Source of the DNA: Armatimonadota bacterium | Lineage (GTDB): Bacteria; Sysuimicrobiota; Sysuimicrobiia; Sysuimicrobiales; Humicultoraceae | Length of the DNA stretch: 40,359 nucleotides | Reading direction: 5' to 3' | NCBI GenBank assembly: GCA_031081585.1 | Contig: JAVHLY010000001.1 | Span: 159,722-200,080 of the forward strand | Shown here: positions 1 to 7,818 of the stretch, piece by piece | Layout: each line of letters opens with the position of its first letter | Numbering within the stretch: the first letter of the stretch is position 1 | Program-made: the position numbers and the translations under genes | Notes under the pieces: generated by a model | The model's input: the letters and a program-made list of their open reading frames with translations, nothing else | The model's database searches: none | Told to the model about the DNA's origin: nothing

Positions 1-756
1 CTGGCGGTCTTCGGCCTCTTCCTGGCGCTGGCCGCGCTCTTCGCGCGTACCCGCGGGGTGACGGCGGTCGTGGGGCTCGGCGTCACCCTGCTCGTCCTGG
101 CCGGGTTCATCGTCCCGCAGATCCTGGCCGGCCGCCCGCCCCTCCTGGTGAGCCTGGCCGGCGCCCTGCTCATCGCCTGCACCTCGATCTACCTGGCCCA
201 CGGTGTGAGCCGGCGCACCACGGTCGCGCTGGCCGGGACCCTCGCCACGCTGGCGCTGGCGGGCGGCCTGGCGGTGGTGGCGGTCAGCCTCACCCGCCTC
301 TTCGGGCTGGGGTCGGAGGAGGCGCTCTACCTGCAGGCGCCGCTGGAGGGCCTGAACCTGCGCGGGTTGCTGCTCGGTGGCATCATTCTGGGGGCGCTCG
401 GCGTCCTCGACGACGTCACGACCAGCCAGGCGGCCGCCGTGGCGGAGCTGGCCCGGGCGGCCCCGCACCTCTCCGGGAGCGAGCTGGTCGCCCGGGGGCT
501 GGCTGTCGGTCGCGAGCACATCACGGCGCTCGTGAACACGCTGGTGCTCGCCTACGCCGGCGCGTCCTTCCCCCTCTTCCTCCTCTTCTCGGTGAACCGC
601 GAGCAACCGCTGTGGGTCATCCTCAACGGCGAATTCGTGGCCGAGGAAGCGGTGCGAACGCTGGTGGGGAGCATTGCGCTCGTGGTGGCGGTGCCGATCA
701 CCACCGTCCTTGCGGCCCGGTGGTTGCGCGGAGACGACGCCGCCGGCCACCCGTGA
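1..756 (+). CDS. YibE/F family multipass membrane protein (5' end outside window)
   Basis: The frame is open from base 1, so the N-terminal part lies outside the window; about 250 residues remain. They form several hydrophobic segments followed by a conserved cytoplasmic-loop region around LDDVTTSQAAAVAEL and a final pair of membrane segments (LVNTLVLAYAGASFPLFLL, then LVGSIALVVAVPITTVLAA). The DDVT...Q pattern and the late NTLVLAYAGAS helix are typical of YibE/F proteins, a widespread family of unknown transport-like role. The gene stops 153 bp before the convergent regulator gene; that gap holds no recognisable gene or clear terminator. The family call is good; no substrate can be given. 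Confidence 0.8.
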   Translation: MAVFGLFLALAALFARTRGVTAVVGLGVTLLVLAGFIVPQILAGRPPLLVSLAGALLIACTSIYLAHGVSRRTTVALAGTLATLALAGGLAVVAVSLTRLFGLGSEEALYLQAPLEGLNLRGLLLGGIILGALGVLDDVTTSQAAAVAELARAAPHLSGSELVARGLAVGREHITALVNTLVLAYAGASFPLFLLFSVNREQPLWVILNGEFVAEEAVRTLVGSIALVVAVPITTVLAARWLRGDDAAGHP

Positions 757-909
757 GCCGTCGGCGCCTCACCACGCCCGCAGGGTCGCCGGGCGGGTGG
801 CAGTGGGTGACCGCGGCATGGACGAGCCCGGAACGCGCGGCCCGGAGCGCCCGCGGGCTGCCGGCGTTGACGTCAGGGGCCAAGGGTCAGGCCCGTCCTG
901 CCGCCAGGT

Positions 910-1503
910 TTACGGTCCGGGACTCTCCGGGTCGGCGCCCGCCAGGACCGCCTCGGCCACGGCGCGGAGCGGTCGCCGGGAGTTGCGGCTGGCCCGCTGC
1001 AGGCGCAGGTAGGCCTCCTCTTCGCTCAGTCCGTAGCGGCGCATGAGGACGCCCTTGGCCCGCTCCACCACCTTGCGCGTGGCCAGCTGCGCTTCCAGCT
1101 CGGCCACCCGTGCCGCCCCGGCCTGCAGGTCGCGGAACCGGGCCAGGGCCAGCTCGATGGCCGGCACCAGGTCGCTCTCGCGCAGCGGCTTCATCAGGTA
1201 GGCCATGGCGCCGCTGCGGCGGGCCCGGTCCACCAGAGCCCGGTCGCCATAGGCGGTCAGCACGATCACCGGCACCTGCTCCCGCTGCGCCAGGGCCTCC
1301 GCAGCGGCCAGCCCGTCCATCCCCGGCATCTTGATGTCCACGAAGACCAGGTCCGGGCGCAGCTTGCGCACCAGGTCCACCACGCGCGCCCCGTCCCCCG
1401 CCTCACCGACGACGCGGTACCCCTGTTCCTCCAGCATGGTCCGCAGCCCCATGCGGATGACCGCCTCGTCGTCGGCGATGACGATGCGTAGGGGTGCCGG
1501 CAC
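910..1503 (-). CDS. pdtaR: ANTAR-domain response regulator, PdtaR-like
   Basis: 197 residues. A receiver domain spans about 5-120 with acidic residues D11/D12, phosphoacceptor D56 (VFVDIKMPG), T83 and K105. A linker helix leads into a C-terminal ANTAR RNA-binding domain at about 140-188 (VVERAKGVLMRRYGLSEEEA). ANTAR regulators act by binding paired RNA hexaloops and preventing transcription termination; the mycobacterial PdtaR partner is the HisKA_2 kinase PdtaS. Here the kinase gene lies one base upstream on the same strand, so they form a co-transcribed pair. The symbol rests on architecture and pairing, not on sequence comparison. No obvious dual-hexaloop target was found by eye in the window. 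Confidence 0.9.
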   Translation of the reverse strand: MPAPLRIVIADDEAVIRMGLRTMLEEQGYRVVGEAGDGARVVDLVRKLRPDLVFVDIKMPGMDGLAAAEALAQREQVPVIVLTAYGDRALVDRARRSGAMAYLMKPLRESDLVPAIELALARFRDLQAGAARVAELEAQLATRKVVERAKGVLMRRYGLSEEEAYLRLQRASRNSRRPLRAVAEAVLAGADPESPGP

Positions 1504-1504
1504 G

Positions 1505-3121
1505 TCAGGTCCCCTCCGGGTGGGGGAAGGAGAGGGTGACGACCGTGCCCTCCCCCGAGGCGAAGACCACCTCTCCCCCCAGGTCTTCGGTGGCCAGCGC
1601 CCGCACGATGCGCAGCCCCAGCGTCTCGCCGTTGCCCTGGGCGGCGGCCAGCCCCACGCCGTCGTCGCGCACCTCCACGACGCACCGGCCGTCCTGCCGC
1701 CCCAGGTGGATGGCGATGCGCCCGCGCCTCCGGCCGGGGAAGGCGTGCTCGAGGGCGTTCTGCACCAGTTCGTTCACCGCCAGGGCCACCGAGGTGGCCG
1801 GTTGCGAGGGCAGGTAGAGGTCGTCCCCCGTCACCGTCAGCTCCACCTCCAGCGGCGGGCGGGCCATGTTCTGCGTGACGGTGCGGGCGACCCGCTCGAG
1901 CAGCTCGCGCACGTTCACCATGCGGAACCCTTCCACCGAGAGGATCTCGTGGACCGCGGCGATGCTCAGGATGCGATTCACCGTCTCGGTGAGGACCTCA
2001 CGCCCGGAGACCTCGCGCCCCCCGCGCAGCTGCAGCCGCAGGAGCATGGCGATGGTCTGCAGGTTGTTCTTCACGCGGTGGTGCATCTCCCGCACCACGG
2101 CCGAGCGCACCACCAGCGTGCTGTTCTCGATGGCCAGCGCCGTCTGGTGGGCCAGCGTGGAGAGGCGCTCGACCTCGTCGGGCGACCAGCGATGGGGGCG
2201 GGCGCGGGCGGCCAGGAAGACGCCGATGGCCTTCTCCCGCACCACCAGCGGCACCGCCAGCGCCGCCCGCAGCGCCGCGCCGGGGACGGTGGGAGCCAGG
2301 TCGGGGACGGGCACGGCCCGTTCCTCACGGAGCGCCTGCGCCGCCAGGTCGGCGAAGGCGGCCGCCTCAGGGCCCACGGCGGCCCCGTGCGCGGCGGTGG
2401 GCTCGAGGCGCCCCTGCTCGTGGTCGTAGAGGAGGAGCGCGCAGTGGTCGGCGGCCATCAGCCGCGCCGCCATCTCCACGATCACCCCGACCATCTCCTC
2501 GACGTAGAGCGGCGAGGTGAGCGTCTTGCTGGCCTCGGCCAGGGTGGAGAGCTCGTGCAGCCGCCGGCGCATCGAGTCGTACAGCGCGGCCTTCTCGATG
2601 GCGCCCGCGGCCAGGTCGGCGATGGTCTCCAGGAGCTCCAGCTCGTCGGGGCCGTAGGCGTGCACGGCGGTGGTCTGGACGTTGAGGGCCCCCAGCACCC
2701 GCGCCCCGCTGCGCAGCGGCACCGCCGCCAGCGAGCGAAACGCCGTCTCGCGCGTCTCCGGCAGGTAGACGAAACGGGGGTCGCTGGCGGCGTCGCTGCT
2801 GGCCACCGGGGTCTCGTGGGCGGCCGCCCATCCGGTGAGGCCCTCCCCCCAGCGCAGGCGGGCCCGGCCCACCGCTTCCGGCGCCAGACCCGTCGTGGCG
2901 CGCAGCACCAGGTACTCGCCGTGGGGATCGAGGAGGTAGATGGAGCAGGAATCCATGCCCATGACCTCGGCCGTCTTGCGCGTGATGAGGGCCAGCGTCG
3001 TGTCCAGGTCGAGGGTGGAGCCGATGGCCCGGCTGATCTCGCGCAGGGCGGCCAGCTCGGCCTCCTTGCGGGCCAGGCGCTCCTGCAGCGCCGCCGGATC
3101 AGGCAGAGCGGAGTCGGTCAT
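1505..3121 (-). CDS. pdtaS: GAF-GAF-HisKA_2 sensor histidine kinase, PdtaS-like
   Basis: 538 residues, no membrane segment, so a cytosolic sensor. A short N-terminal coiled coil (about 10-30) is followed by two GAF domains (about 30-178 and 190-335). The HisKA_2 dimerisation helix carries the phosphoacceptor motif MHHRVKNNLQTIA (H347/H348), and the ATPase has an N box (NELVQNALEHAF, about 450-461), a G1 box (DDGVGL, about 486-491) and a second glycine motif (GETLGLRIVRAL, about 498). HisKA_2 kinases typically phosphorylate ANTAR or other atypical regulators, and the ANTAR regulator gene follows after one base. PdtaS of actinobacteria is GAF-PAS-HisKA_2, so the second GAF differs from the model. 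ATG start 27 bp after the DUF192 stop. Confidence 0.9.
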   Translation of the reverse strand: MTDSALPDPAALQERLARKEAELAALREISRAIGSTLDLDTTLALITRKTAEVMGMDSCSIYLLDPHGEYLVLRATTGLAPEAVGRARLRWGEGLTGWAAAHETPVASSDAASDPRFVYLPETRETAFRSLAAVPLRSGARVLGALNVQTTAVHAYGPDELELLETIADLAAGAIEKAALYDSMRRRLHELSTLAEASKTLTSPLYVEEMVGVIVEMAARLMAADHCALLLYDHEQGRLEPTAAHGAAVGPEAAAFADLAAQALREERAVPVPDLAPTVPGAALRAALAVPLVVREKAIGVFLAARARPHRWSPDEVERLSTLAHQTALAIENSTLVVRSAVVREMHHRVKNNLQTIAMLLRLQLRGGREVSGREVLTETVNRILSIAAVHEILSVEGFRMVNVRELLERVARTVTQNMARPPLEVELTVTGDDLYLPSQPATSVALAVNELVQNALEHAFPGRRRGRIAIHLGRQDGRCVVEVRDDGVGLAAAQGNGETLGLRIVRALATEDLGGEVVFASGEGTVVTLSFPHPEGT

Positions 3122-3148
3122 GGCGGGGTCGTGTCCGCTGCGGGCGGG

Positions 3149-3631
3149 TCAGTCATACCGGGTGAAGTGCACGCGGGCGCCAACGGCGATCCCCTTCCGG
3201 CGGAAGAGCCCCTGCCGCACCTCCAGCGCGTACCGGGCGGGGGCGCGCGGCTGGTAGACGGGGAAGGGCCCGTGCTCCGGGTCGGACGCCGGCGCCATGT
3301 CCAGGATGTCCACCACACGCCAGGTCCGGTCGATGAAGGCGATGGAGAGGGGGATGAGGGTGTTCTTCATCCAGAACGCCCAGCGGGCGTCCTCCTCGAA
3401 GATGAAGAGCATGCCCCGGTCGTCCGCCAGCGTGCGCCGGAACATCAGCCCGCGCGCCCGGGCCTCCGGGGTCTCCGCCACCTCCACGCGCAGCACCAGC
3501 CGGCGGTCGCCCTGCTCCAGGACGACCCGTCCGCGACCGAAGAGGCGCCCGTCGGCTGCGGGCTCCGGCGTGGCCCGGTCGGGCACGCCGACGAGCAGGA
3601 GGAGCAGGACCAGGGGGATGAGTGCACGCAT
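3149..3631 (-). CDS. DUF192 family secreted protein
   Basis: 160 residues from the ATG at 3631, which has a GGAGG ribosome site about 10 bp upstream; an ATG twelve codons earlier is less likely because it would precede the signal peptide. MRALIPLVLLLLLVG is a signal peptide, so the protein is exported. The body has the DUF192 pattern: LRVEVAETPEARARGLMFR, GMLFIFEEDARWAFWMKNTL and LSIAFID, ending in a short beta barrel (ALEVRQGLF...GIAVGARVHF). DUF192 proteins are small extracytoplasmic barrels of unknown function. It is first in a minus-strand operon with the kinase and ANTAR regulator, so a sensory or envelope role is possible but not shown. Confidence 0.85.
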   Translation of the reverse strand: MRALIPLVLLLLLVGVPDRATPEPAADGRLFGRGRVVLEQGDRRLVLRVEVAETPEARARGLMFRRTLADDRGMLFIFEEDARWAFWMKNTLIPLSIAFIDRTWRVVDILDMAPASDPEHGPFPVYQPRAPARYALEVRQGLFRRKGIAVGARVHFTRYD

Positions 3632-3760
3632 GGGGACGAATCCTCCGATCCGCTGTTCGCCTATCACGGTAACAGGGGGGCCGGGGCCTTTCCACCGTCC
3701 GACCCCTGCGGGGCGGTGGCCTGCCGGTTCCAGAGATGCCCAGGCCCGTCCCCGTCCTAG

Positions 3761-3904
3761 TCAAGCCGCAAGCCGGGGGCCGGCGCCGCCAGGCTGCCCG
3801 TGCACGCCGACGACCGCGTCGTGGGGACCACGCCGGCCGTCATCGCGACCGCGCGGGGCGCCCTGCGGGTGCTGGCCTCCGGCCCGGCCCAGGGACTACA
3901 CTGA
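3761..3904 (+). pseudogene. C-terminal remnant of a diacylglycerol kinase (YegS/BmrU) family lipid kinase
   Basis: A 47-codon frame with strongly GC-biased third positions runs from an in-frame TAG at 3758 to a TGA at 3902. It reads RLPVHADDRVVGTTPAVIAT then ARGALRVLA, which matches the end of DAGK-family lipid kinases, where a strand of the type 'VHVDGE-VVGTTP' and a closing 'PGALRVLVP' complete the substrate-binding lobe. The catalytic N-terminal part is absent; upstream bases give no continuation in any frame. A GTG at 3800 could start a 34-residue peptide, but decay is the simpler reading. It stops 5 bp before the flavoprotein start, which hints that an intact lipid kinase once preceded that gene. 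The family call comes from remembered consensus only. Confidence 0.45.
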
Positions 3905-3909
3905 GCCCC

Positions 3910-5244
3910 GTGAACGCCGGGCGCTGGGAGGTCGTCGTCGTGGGGGCCGGGCCGGCCGGCGGCAGCGCCGCGCTGGCCGCCGCCCGGTTGGGGCTACGGA
4001 CGGTGCTGCTCGAGGAGCACCCGACGGTCGGGGCGCCCGCTCACTGCACCGGGAAGCTCTCCGTGCACGGCTTCGCCGAGTTCGGCGTCCCGCGCGCGTT
4101 GATCCGCAGCGCGCTGCGGGCCGCGGCCCTCTACGGGCCCGACGGCACCGTCGCCCGCGTGCGGCGCGACGCCGTGGACTCCTACGTGGTGGACCGGGAC
4201 GCCTTCGACCGCTGGCTGGCCGCGGCGGCCGCCGAGGCGGGGGCGGAGGTGGTCACCGGCGTCCGGATGGGGCGGCTGGCCCGGCGCGACGGCCGGGTCA
4301 TCGTGGAGGGCGAGCGCCGCGGGCAGACCTTCCGGGCCGAGGCGGGCGTGGTGGTAGATGCCGAGGGCGCCCGCGCCCTCCTGCCCGCCACGCTGGGGGT
4401 GCGCCCGCGCCGCGTCCTCGTCCACGGCCTGCAGTACGAGATGGAGGGCCTCCACCTGGACGCGGAGGACATGCCGGAGCTGTACTTCGGCCGCCAGTGG
4501 GCGCCCGGGTTCTTCGCCTGGATCATGCCGCTGGGCGGCCGGGCCGGCCGTGTCGGCGTGTGCGTCGACCCGCGCCTGACCCGCCGCCCGCCGCGCGACT
4601 ACCTGGAGCGCCTCCTGCGGGACCACCCCGTCGTGGCCCGCCGGGCCTCGGGGGCGCGTGTCGTGCGCAAGCTGGCCGGCCGGATCCCCATCCTGGGAGG
4701 CCGGCGGCCCTCCTTCGCGCCGGGCCTCCTCGTCGTCGGGGACGCGGCGGGACACGTGAAGGCCACCTCGGGGGGCGGCATCTACTTCTCCCTGGTGGCC
4801 GGACGCCTGGCGGCCGAAGCTGCGGCGCGGGCACTGGGCGGCGACGCCGCGGCCTACCGGGCCTACGAGCGGGCCTGGCTGCGCCGCTTCGGCCGCGAGG
4901 TGCGCTTCACGGTGGGCGTGCGCCGCATGCTGAATGCCCTCCCTGACGCCGACCTGGCCCGGCTGATCGCGGCCATCGCCCGCAACCCGCTGCTGCAGCG
5001 GGCCATCGAGGAACACGGGGACACCCAGTACCAGTCCCGGCTGCTCCGCCCCGTGGCGGCGCAGGTCCTGCGCTCGTGGCGCGACCTGCCGCTCGCCGCC
5101 CGGGTGGTGCGTGCGCTGATCCGGGGTCTGCTGGAGGGAGACCGCGACGCGGGCCCGGACCCGGTCGGGCCGGAGCGGGAGGTCGGTGTGCCGCCGGAGG
5201 CTGGCAGACGAGCGCCTGCGGGGTCCCCGGAGGGCGGAGCGTAG
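3910..5244 (+). CDS. Geranylgeranyl reductase family FAD-dependent oxidoreductase
   Basis: 444 residues from GTG 3910, chosen because the nucleotide-binding strand begins at residue 6. The N-terminal Rossmann motif VVVGAGPAGGSAALAAAR is followed by an acidic strand end (LLEEH) and the Cys-containing loop HCTGKLS. A second FAD motif, GDAAGHVKATSGGGIYFSLV (about residues 277-296), is diagnostic of the geranylgeranyl/digeranylgeranylglycerophospholipid reductase family. Such enzymes saturate prenyl chains of chlorophyll, quinones or archaeal lipids. The acceptor here cannot be told from sequence; with no photosynthesis genes in view, a quinone or isoprenoid lipid is likelier. The last 45 residues are low-complexity Arg/Pro/Gly. 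It follows a lipid-kinase remnant, which fits lipid metabolism. Confidence 0.85.
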   Translation: MNAGRWEVVVVGAGPAGGSAALAAARLGLRTVLLEEHPTVGAPAHCTGKLSVHGFAEFGVPRALIRSALRAAALYGPDGTVARVRRDAVDSYVVDRDAFDRWLAAAAAEAGAEVVTGVRMGRLARRDGRVIVEGERRGQTFRAEAGVVVDAEGARALLPATLGVRPRRVLVHGLQYEMEGLHLDAEDMPELYFGRQWAPGFFAWIMPLGGRAGRVGVCVDPRLTRRPPRDYLERLLRDHPVVARRASGARVVRKLAGRIPILGGRRPSFAPGLLVVGDAAGHVKATSGGGIYFSLVAGRLAAEAAARALGGDAAAYRAYERAWLRRFGREVRFTVGVRRMLNALPDADLARLIAAIARNPLLQRAIEEHGDTQYQSRLLRPVAAQVLRSWRDLPLAARVVRALIRGLLEGDRDAGPDPVGPEREVGVPPEAGRRAPAGSPEGGA

Positions 5245-5343
5245 GGACGCGCGGGCGAAGGCTCCGCGTGTTCGGATGCGTCCGTCCTGGGATCTGAAGC
5301 CGGACTACTAGGGAAATCCTCCCCGCCCGTCTAACACCTCCCT

Positions 5344-6609
5344 ATGCGGGTCATCGCCGATCTCCACCTCCACTCCAAGTACAGCCGCGCCACCAGTCGG
5401 GACATGGACATCGAGCACCTGGCCCGCTGGGGTCAGCTCAAGGGCCTCACCCTGCTCGGCACTGGGGACTTCACCCACCCAGTGTGGTTCCGGGAACTGC
5501 GCGCCCGGCTCACGCCCACCGGGCGGGGGCTCTTCACCGCCGGGGGGATGCACTTCGTCCTCTCGGTCGAGGTGGCGAACATCTACCCCCAGGGCGGGCG
5601 GCTGCGGAAGATCCACAACATCCTCCTCGCCCCCTCCTTCGAGACCGCCGAGCGGATCAACGCGGTGCTCGGACGCTTCGGCTCCCTCATCGCCGACGGG
5701 CGGCCCTCCCTCTCCCTGCCCTCGGACAAGCTGGTGGAGTACGTCATGGAGCTCGACCCCCAGTGCCTGGTCATCCCGGCCCACGTCTGGACCCCCTGGT
5801 TCTCGCTCTACGGGTCGAACTCGGGCTTTGACAGCCTGGAGGAGTGCTTCAAGGACCAGACCTGCCACATCGCCGCCGTGGAGACCGGGCTCAGCAGCGA
5901 TCCGCCGATGAACTGGCGCCTCTCGGAGCTCGACCGGGTGGCGCTGGTCAGCAACTCCGACGCCCACTCCCCGGCCAAGCTGGGACGGGAGGCCAACGTC
6001 TTCGAGATGGCCGAGCTGGACTACGGGGAGCTCGTGCGCATCCTGCGCCAGCGGGACACGCGGGGCTTCCTGTACACCATCGAGTTCTTCCCCGAGGAGG
6101 GGAAGTACCACTACGACGGCCACCGCAACTGCGGGCTGCGGCTCACCCCGAAGGAGACGCGGGCCCTCGGCGGAGTCTGTCCCACCTGCCGCCGGCCGCT
6201 CACCGTGGGGGTGATGCACCGCGTCGAACTGCTGGCCGACCGGGAGGAGGGCTTCGTCCCGGAGGGGGCCGTCCCGTACCGCAACCTGATCCCGCTGGAG
6301 GAGGTCATCGCCGAGGCCAGGGGCGCCCAGGTGGGGACCGGCGCTGTGCGCGAGGAGTACCTGACGCTGTGCCGGGAGTTCGGCGGGGAGTTCCGCGTGC
6401 TGCTGGACGTGCCGCTCGAGGAGGTGGCGCGCCACGCCTCCCCGCGCGTGGTGGAAGGGCTGCGCCGGATGCGGGAAGGGTGCGTGGTGATCAAGCCCGG
6501 CTACGACGGGGTCTTCGGGGAGATCCACCTCTTCGAGGAGGCGGAGGAGGTGCGGGCCGAGCTGCTCCCGGACCGGGAGGAGGCGGCCGCCCAGATCAGC
6601 CTCTTCTGA
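5344..6609 (+). CDS. Endonuclease Q-like PHP-domain DNA repair nuclease
   Basis: 421 residues. The N-terminal PHP domain has the metal motif DLHLHSKYS (D6, H8, H10), GTGDFTHP (D42, H45), VIPAHVWTPWFSLYG, and SNSDAHSPAKLGRE. A zinc-finger-like block follows: C263, C279-x-x-C282, H292 (CPTCRRPLTVGVMHR). The PHP plus treble-clef layout and the sequence ETGLSSDPPMNWRLS match endonuclease Q, which nicks DNA 5' of deaminated bases (uracil, hypoxanthine, xanthine) and abasic sites. EndoQ is best known from Thermococcales and some methanogens, with scattered bacterial copies. The C-terminal 60 residues are acidic and end in QISLF, resembling a PCNA/beta-clamp interacting tail (inference). The ATG is the first codon of the conserved domain; no strong ribosome site is visible. 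Confidence 0.88.
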   Translation: MRVIADLHLHSKYSRATSRDMDIEHLARWGQLKGLTLLGTGDFTHPVWFRELRARLTPTGRGLFTAGGMHFVLSVEVANIYPQGGRLRKIHNILLAPSFETAERINAVLGRFGSLIADGRPSLSLPSDKLVEYVMELDPQCLVIPAHVWTPWFSLYGSNSGFDSLEECFKDQTCHIAAVETGLSSDPPMNWRLSELDRVALVSNSDAHSPAKLGREANVFEMAELDYGELVRILRQRDTRGFLYTIEFFPEEGKYHYDGHRNCGLRLTPKETRALGGVCPTCRRPLTVGVMHRVELLADREEGFVPEGAVPYRNLIPLEEVIAEARGAQVGTGAVREEYLTLCREFGGEFRVLLDVPLEEVARHASPRVVEGLRRMREGCVVIKPGYDGVFGEIHLFEEAEEVRAELLPDREEAAAQISLF

Positions 6610-6621
6610 GCGCTCCGTGGC

Positions 6622-7818
6622 GTGGCCACCGTCACCCTCAAACCGGGCAGGGACGCCCGCCTGCTGGGCGGCCACCTGTGGGTCTACGCGGGCGAGGTGG
6701 CCCGGGTGGAGGGGTCCTACGAGCCCGGCGACGCGGTGGACGTGCGCGCCGCCGACGGCACCTTCCTCGGGCGCGGCTACCTGAACCCGCGCTCCACCAT
6801 CGCCGTGCGCCTGCTGACCCGGCGGCGGGAGGCCGTCGACGCAGCCTTTTTCCGCCGGCGCCTGGAGGCGGCACTGGCGCTGCGCGCGGGCGGGATCCTG
6901 CAGGCGGGGCCGGCACCGGCCAGCGACGCCTACCGGCTGGTCTACAGCGAGGGCGACTACCTCCCCGGGCTGGTCGTCGACCGGTACGGCGACGTGCTGG
7001 TGGTCCAGGTGCTCACCCTGGGGATGGCCCGCCAGCAGGCGTTGCTCGTCGACCTGCTGCGTGAGCTCACCGGGGTGCGGGCCATCTACGCCCGGAACGA
7101 CGCACCGGTGCGGGCGCGGGAGGGGTTGCCGCGCGAGCAGGGGTGGCTCTGGGGTGAGGGCCCCGAGGTGGCGGAGATTCACGAAGGGCCGGTGCGCTTC
7201 CGGGTGGCCCTCACTGGGCAGAAGACCGGGTTTTTCCTGGACCAGCGGGAGAACCGGGCGGTGGCCGCCGCCTACCTCTCCACGCTCGGGCCGGCCCCGG
7301 AGGCGCTCGACGCCTTCTGCTACACGGGGGCCTTCAGCATGCACCTGGCCCGCGCCGGGGCGCGGGTGCTCGGGATCGACATCGACCCCGACGCCGTCGC
7401 CGCCGCCGCCGCGCACGCACGCCTGAACGGCGTGGCGGACCGCTGCGCCTTCGAAGCCGTCAACGCCTTCGACCGCCTGCGCGCCCTGGTGCGGGAGGGG
7501 CGGCGTTTCGACCTGGTCGTCCTCGACCCCCCGGCCTTTGCCCGCACGCGCGCCGCCCTGCCCCGCGCGGCGGCCGGCTACAAGGAGATCAACCTGCGGG
7601 CGCTGCGCCTGCTGCGGCCCGGCGGGATCCTGGTGACCTGTTCCTGCTCGGCGGCGGTGAGCGAAGCCCACCTGCTGGCCCTTGTCGCCGAGGCGGCCTA
7701 CGACGCCCGCCGCGAGGTGCGCCTGCTGGAGTCGCGCACCCAGGCGCGCGACCATCCGGTCCACCCGGGGATGCCCGAGACGCGGTACCTGAAGTGCCTG
7801 ATCCTGCGCGCCTCCTGA
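6622..7818 (+). CDS. rlmI: RlmI-type 23S rRNA (cytosine-C5) methyltransferase
   Basis: 398 residues from GTG 6622, 12 bp after the endonuclease Q stop. The N-terminal PUA RNA-binding domain (about 1-75) starts with TLKPGRDARLLGGHLWVYAGE, a central EEHEE-type region follows, and the C-terminal Rossmann methyltransferase has the SAM motif DAFCYTGAFSMHLARAGA (230-247) with GIDID after it, and the catalytic VLDPPAF (300-306) and YKEINLRAL. A further Cys-rich strand (TCSCSA) completes the fold. E. coli RlmI makes m5C1962 in 23S rRNA; whether the exact site is the same cannot be read from sequence. The family covers close paralogues (RlmK, RlmL C-terminal halves), but PUA at the N-terminus favours RlmI. 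Confidence 0.87.
   Translation: MATVTLKPGRDARLLGGHLWVYAGEVARVEGSYEPGDAVDVRAADGTFLGRGYLNPRSTIAVRLLTRRREAVDAAFFRRRLEAALALRAGGILQAGPAPASDAYRLVYSEGDYLPGLVVDRYGDVLVVQVLTLGMARQQALLVDLLRELTGVRAIYARNDAPVRAREGLPREQGWLWGEGPEVAEIHEGPVRFRVALTGQKTGFFLDQRENRAVAAAYLSTLGPAPEALDAFCYTGAFSMHLARAGARVLGIDIDPDAVAAAAAHARLNGVADRCAFEAVNAFDRLRALVREGRRFDLVVLDPPAFARTRAALPRAAAGYKEINLRALRLLRPGGILVTCSCSAAVSEAHLLALVAEAAYDARREVRLLESRTQARDHPVHPGMPETRYLKCLILRAS

Noticed and set aside
1331-3760. A plus-strand open frame of about 800 codons opposite the kinase operon
   Set aside because: No domain, composition typical of antisense reading of GC-rich genes, and it crosses three real genes.
3736-3909. An N-terminal extension of the geranylgeranyl-reductase-family protein
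   Set aside because: These codons are Arg/Ala/Gly-rich, lie before the Rossmann fold and overlap the lipid-kinase remnant in another frame.
5308-7764. A minus-strand open frame of over 800 codons opposite endonuclease Q and rlmI
   Set aside because: Low-complexity His/Pro/Gly/Arg composition and no domain; the plus strand has complete, motif-verified proteins.
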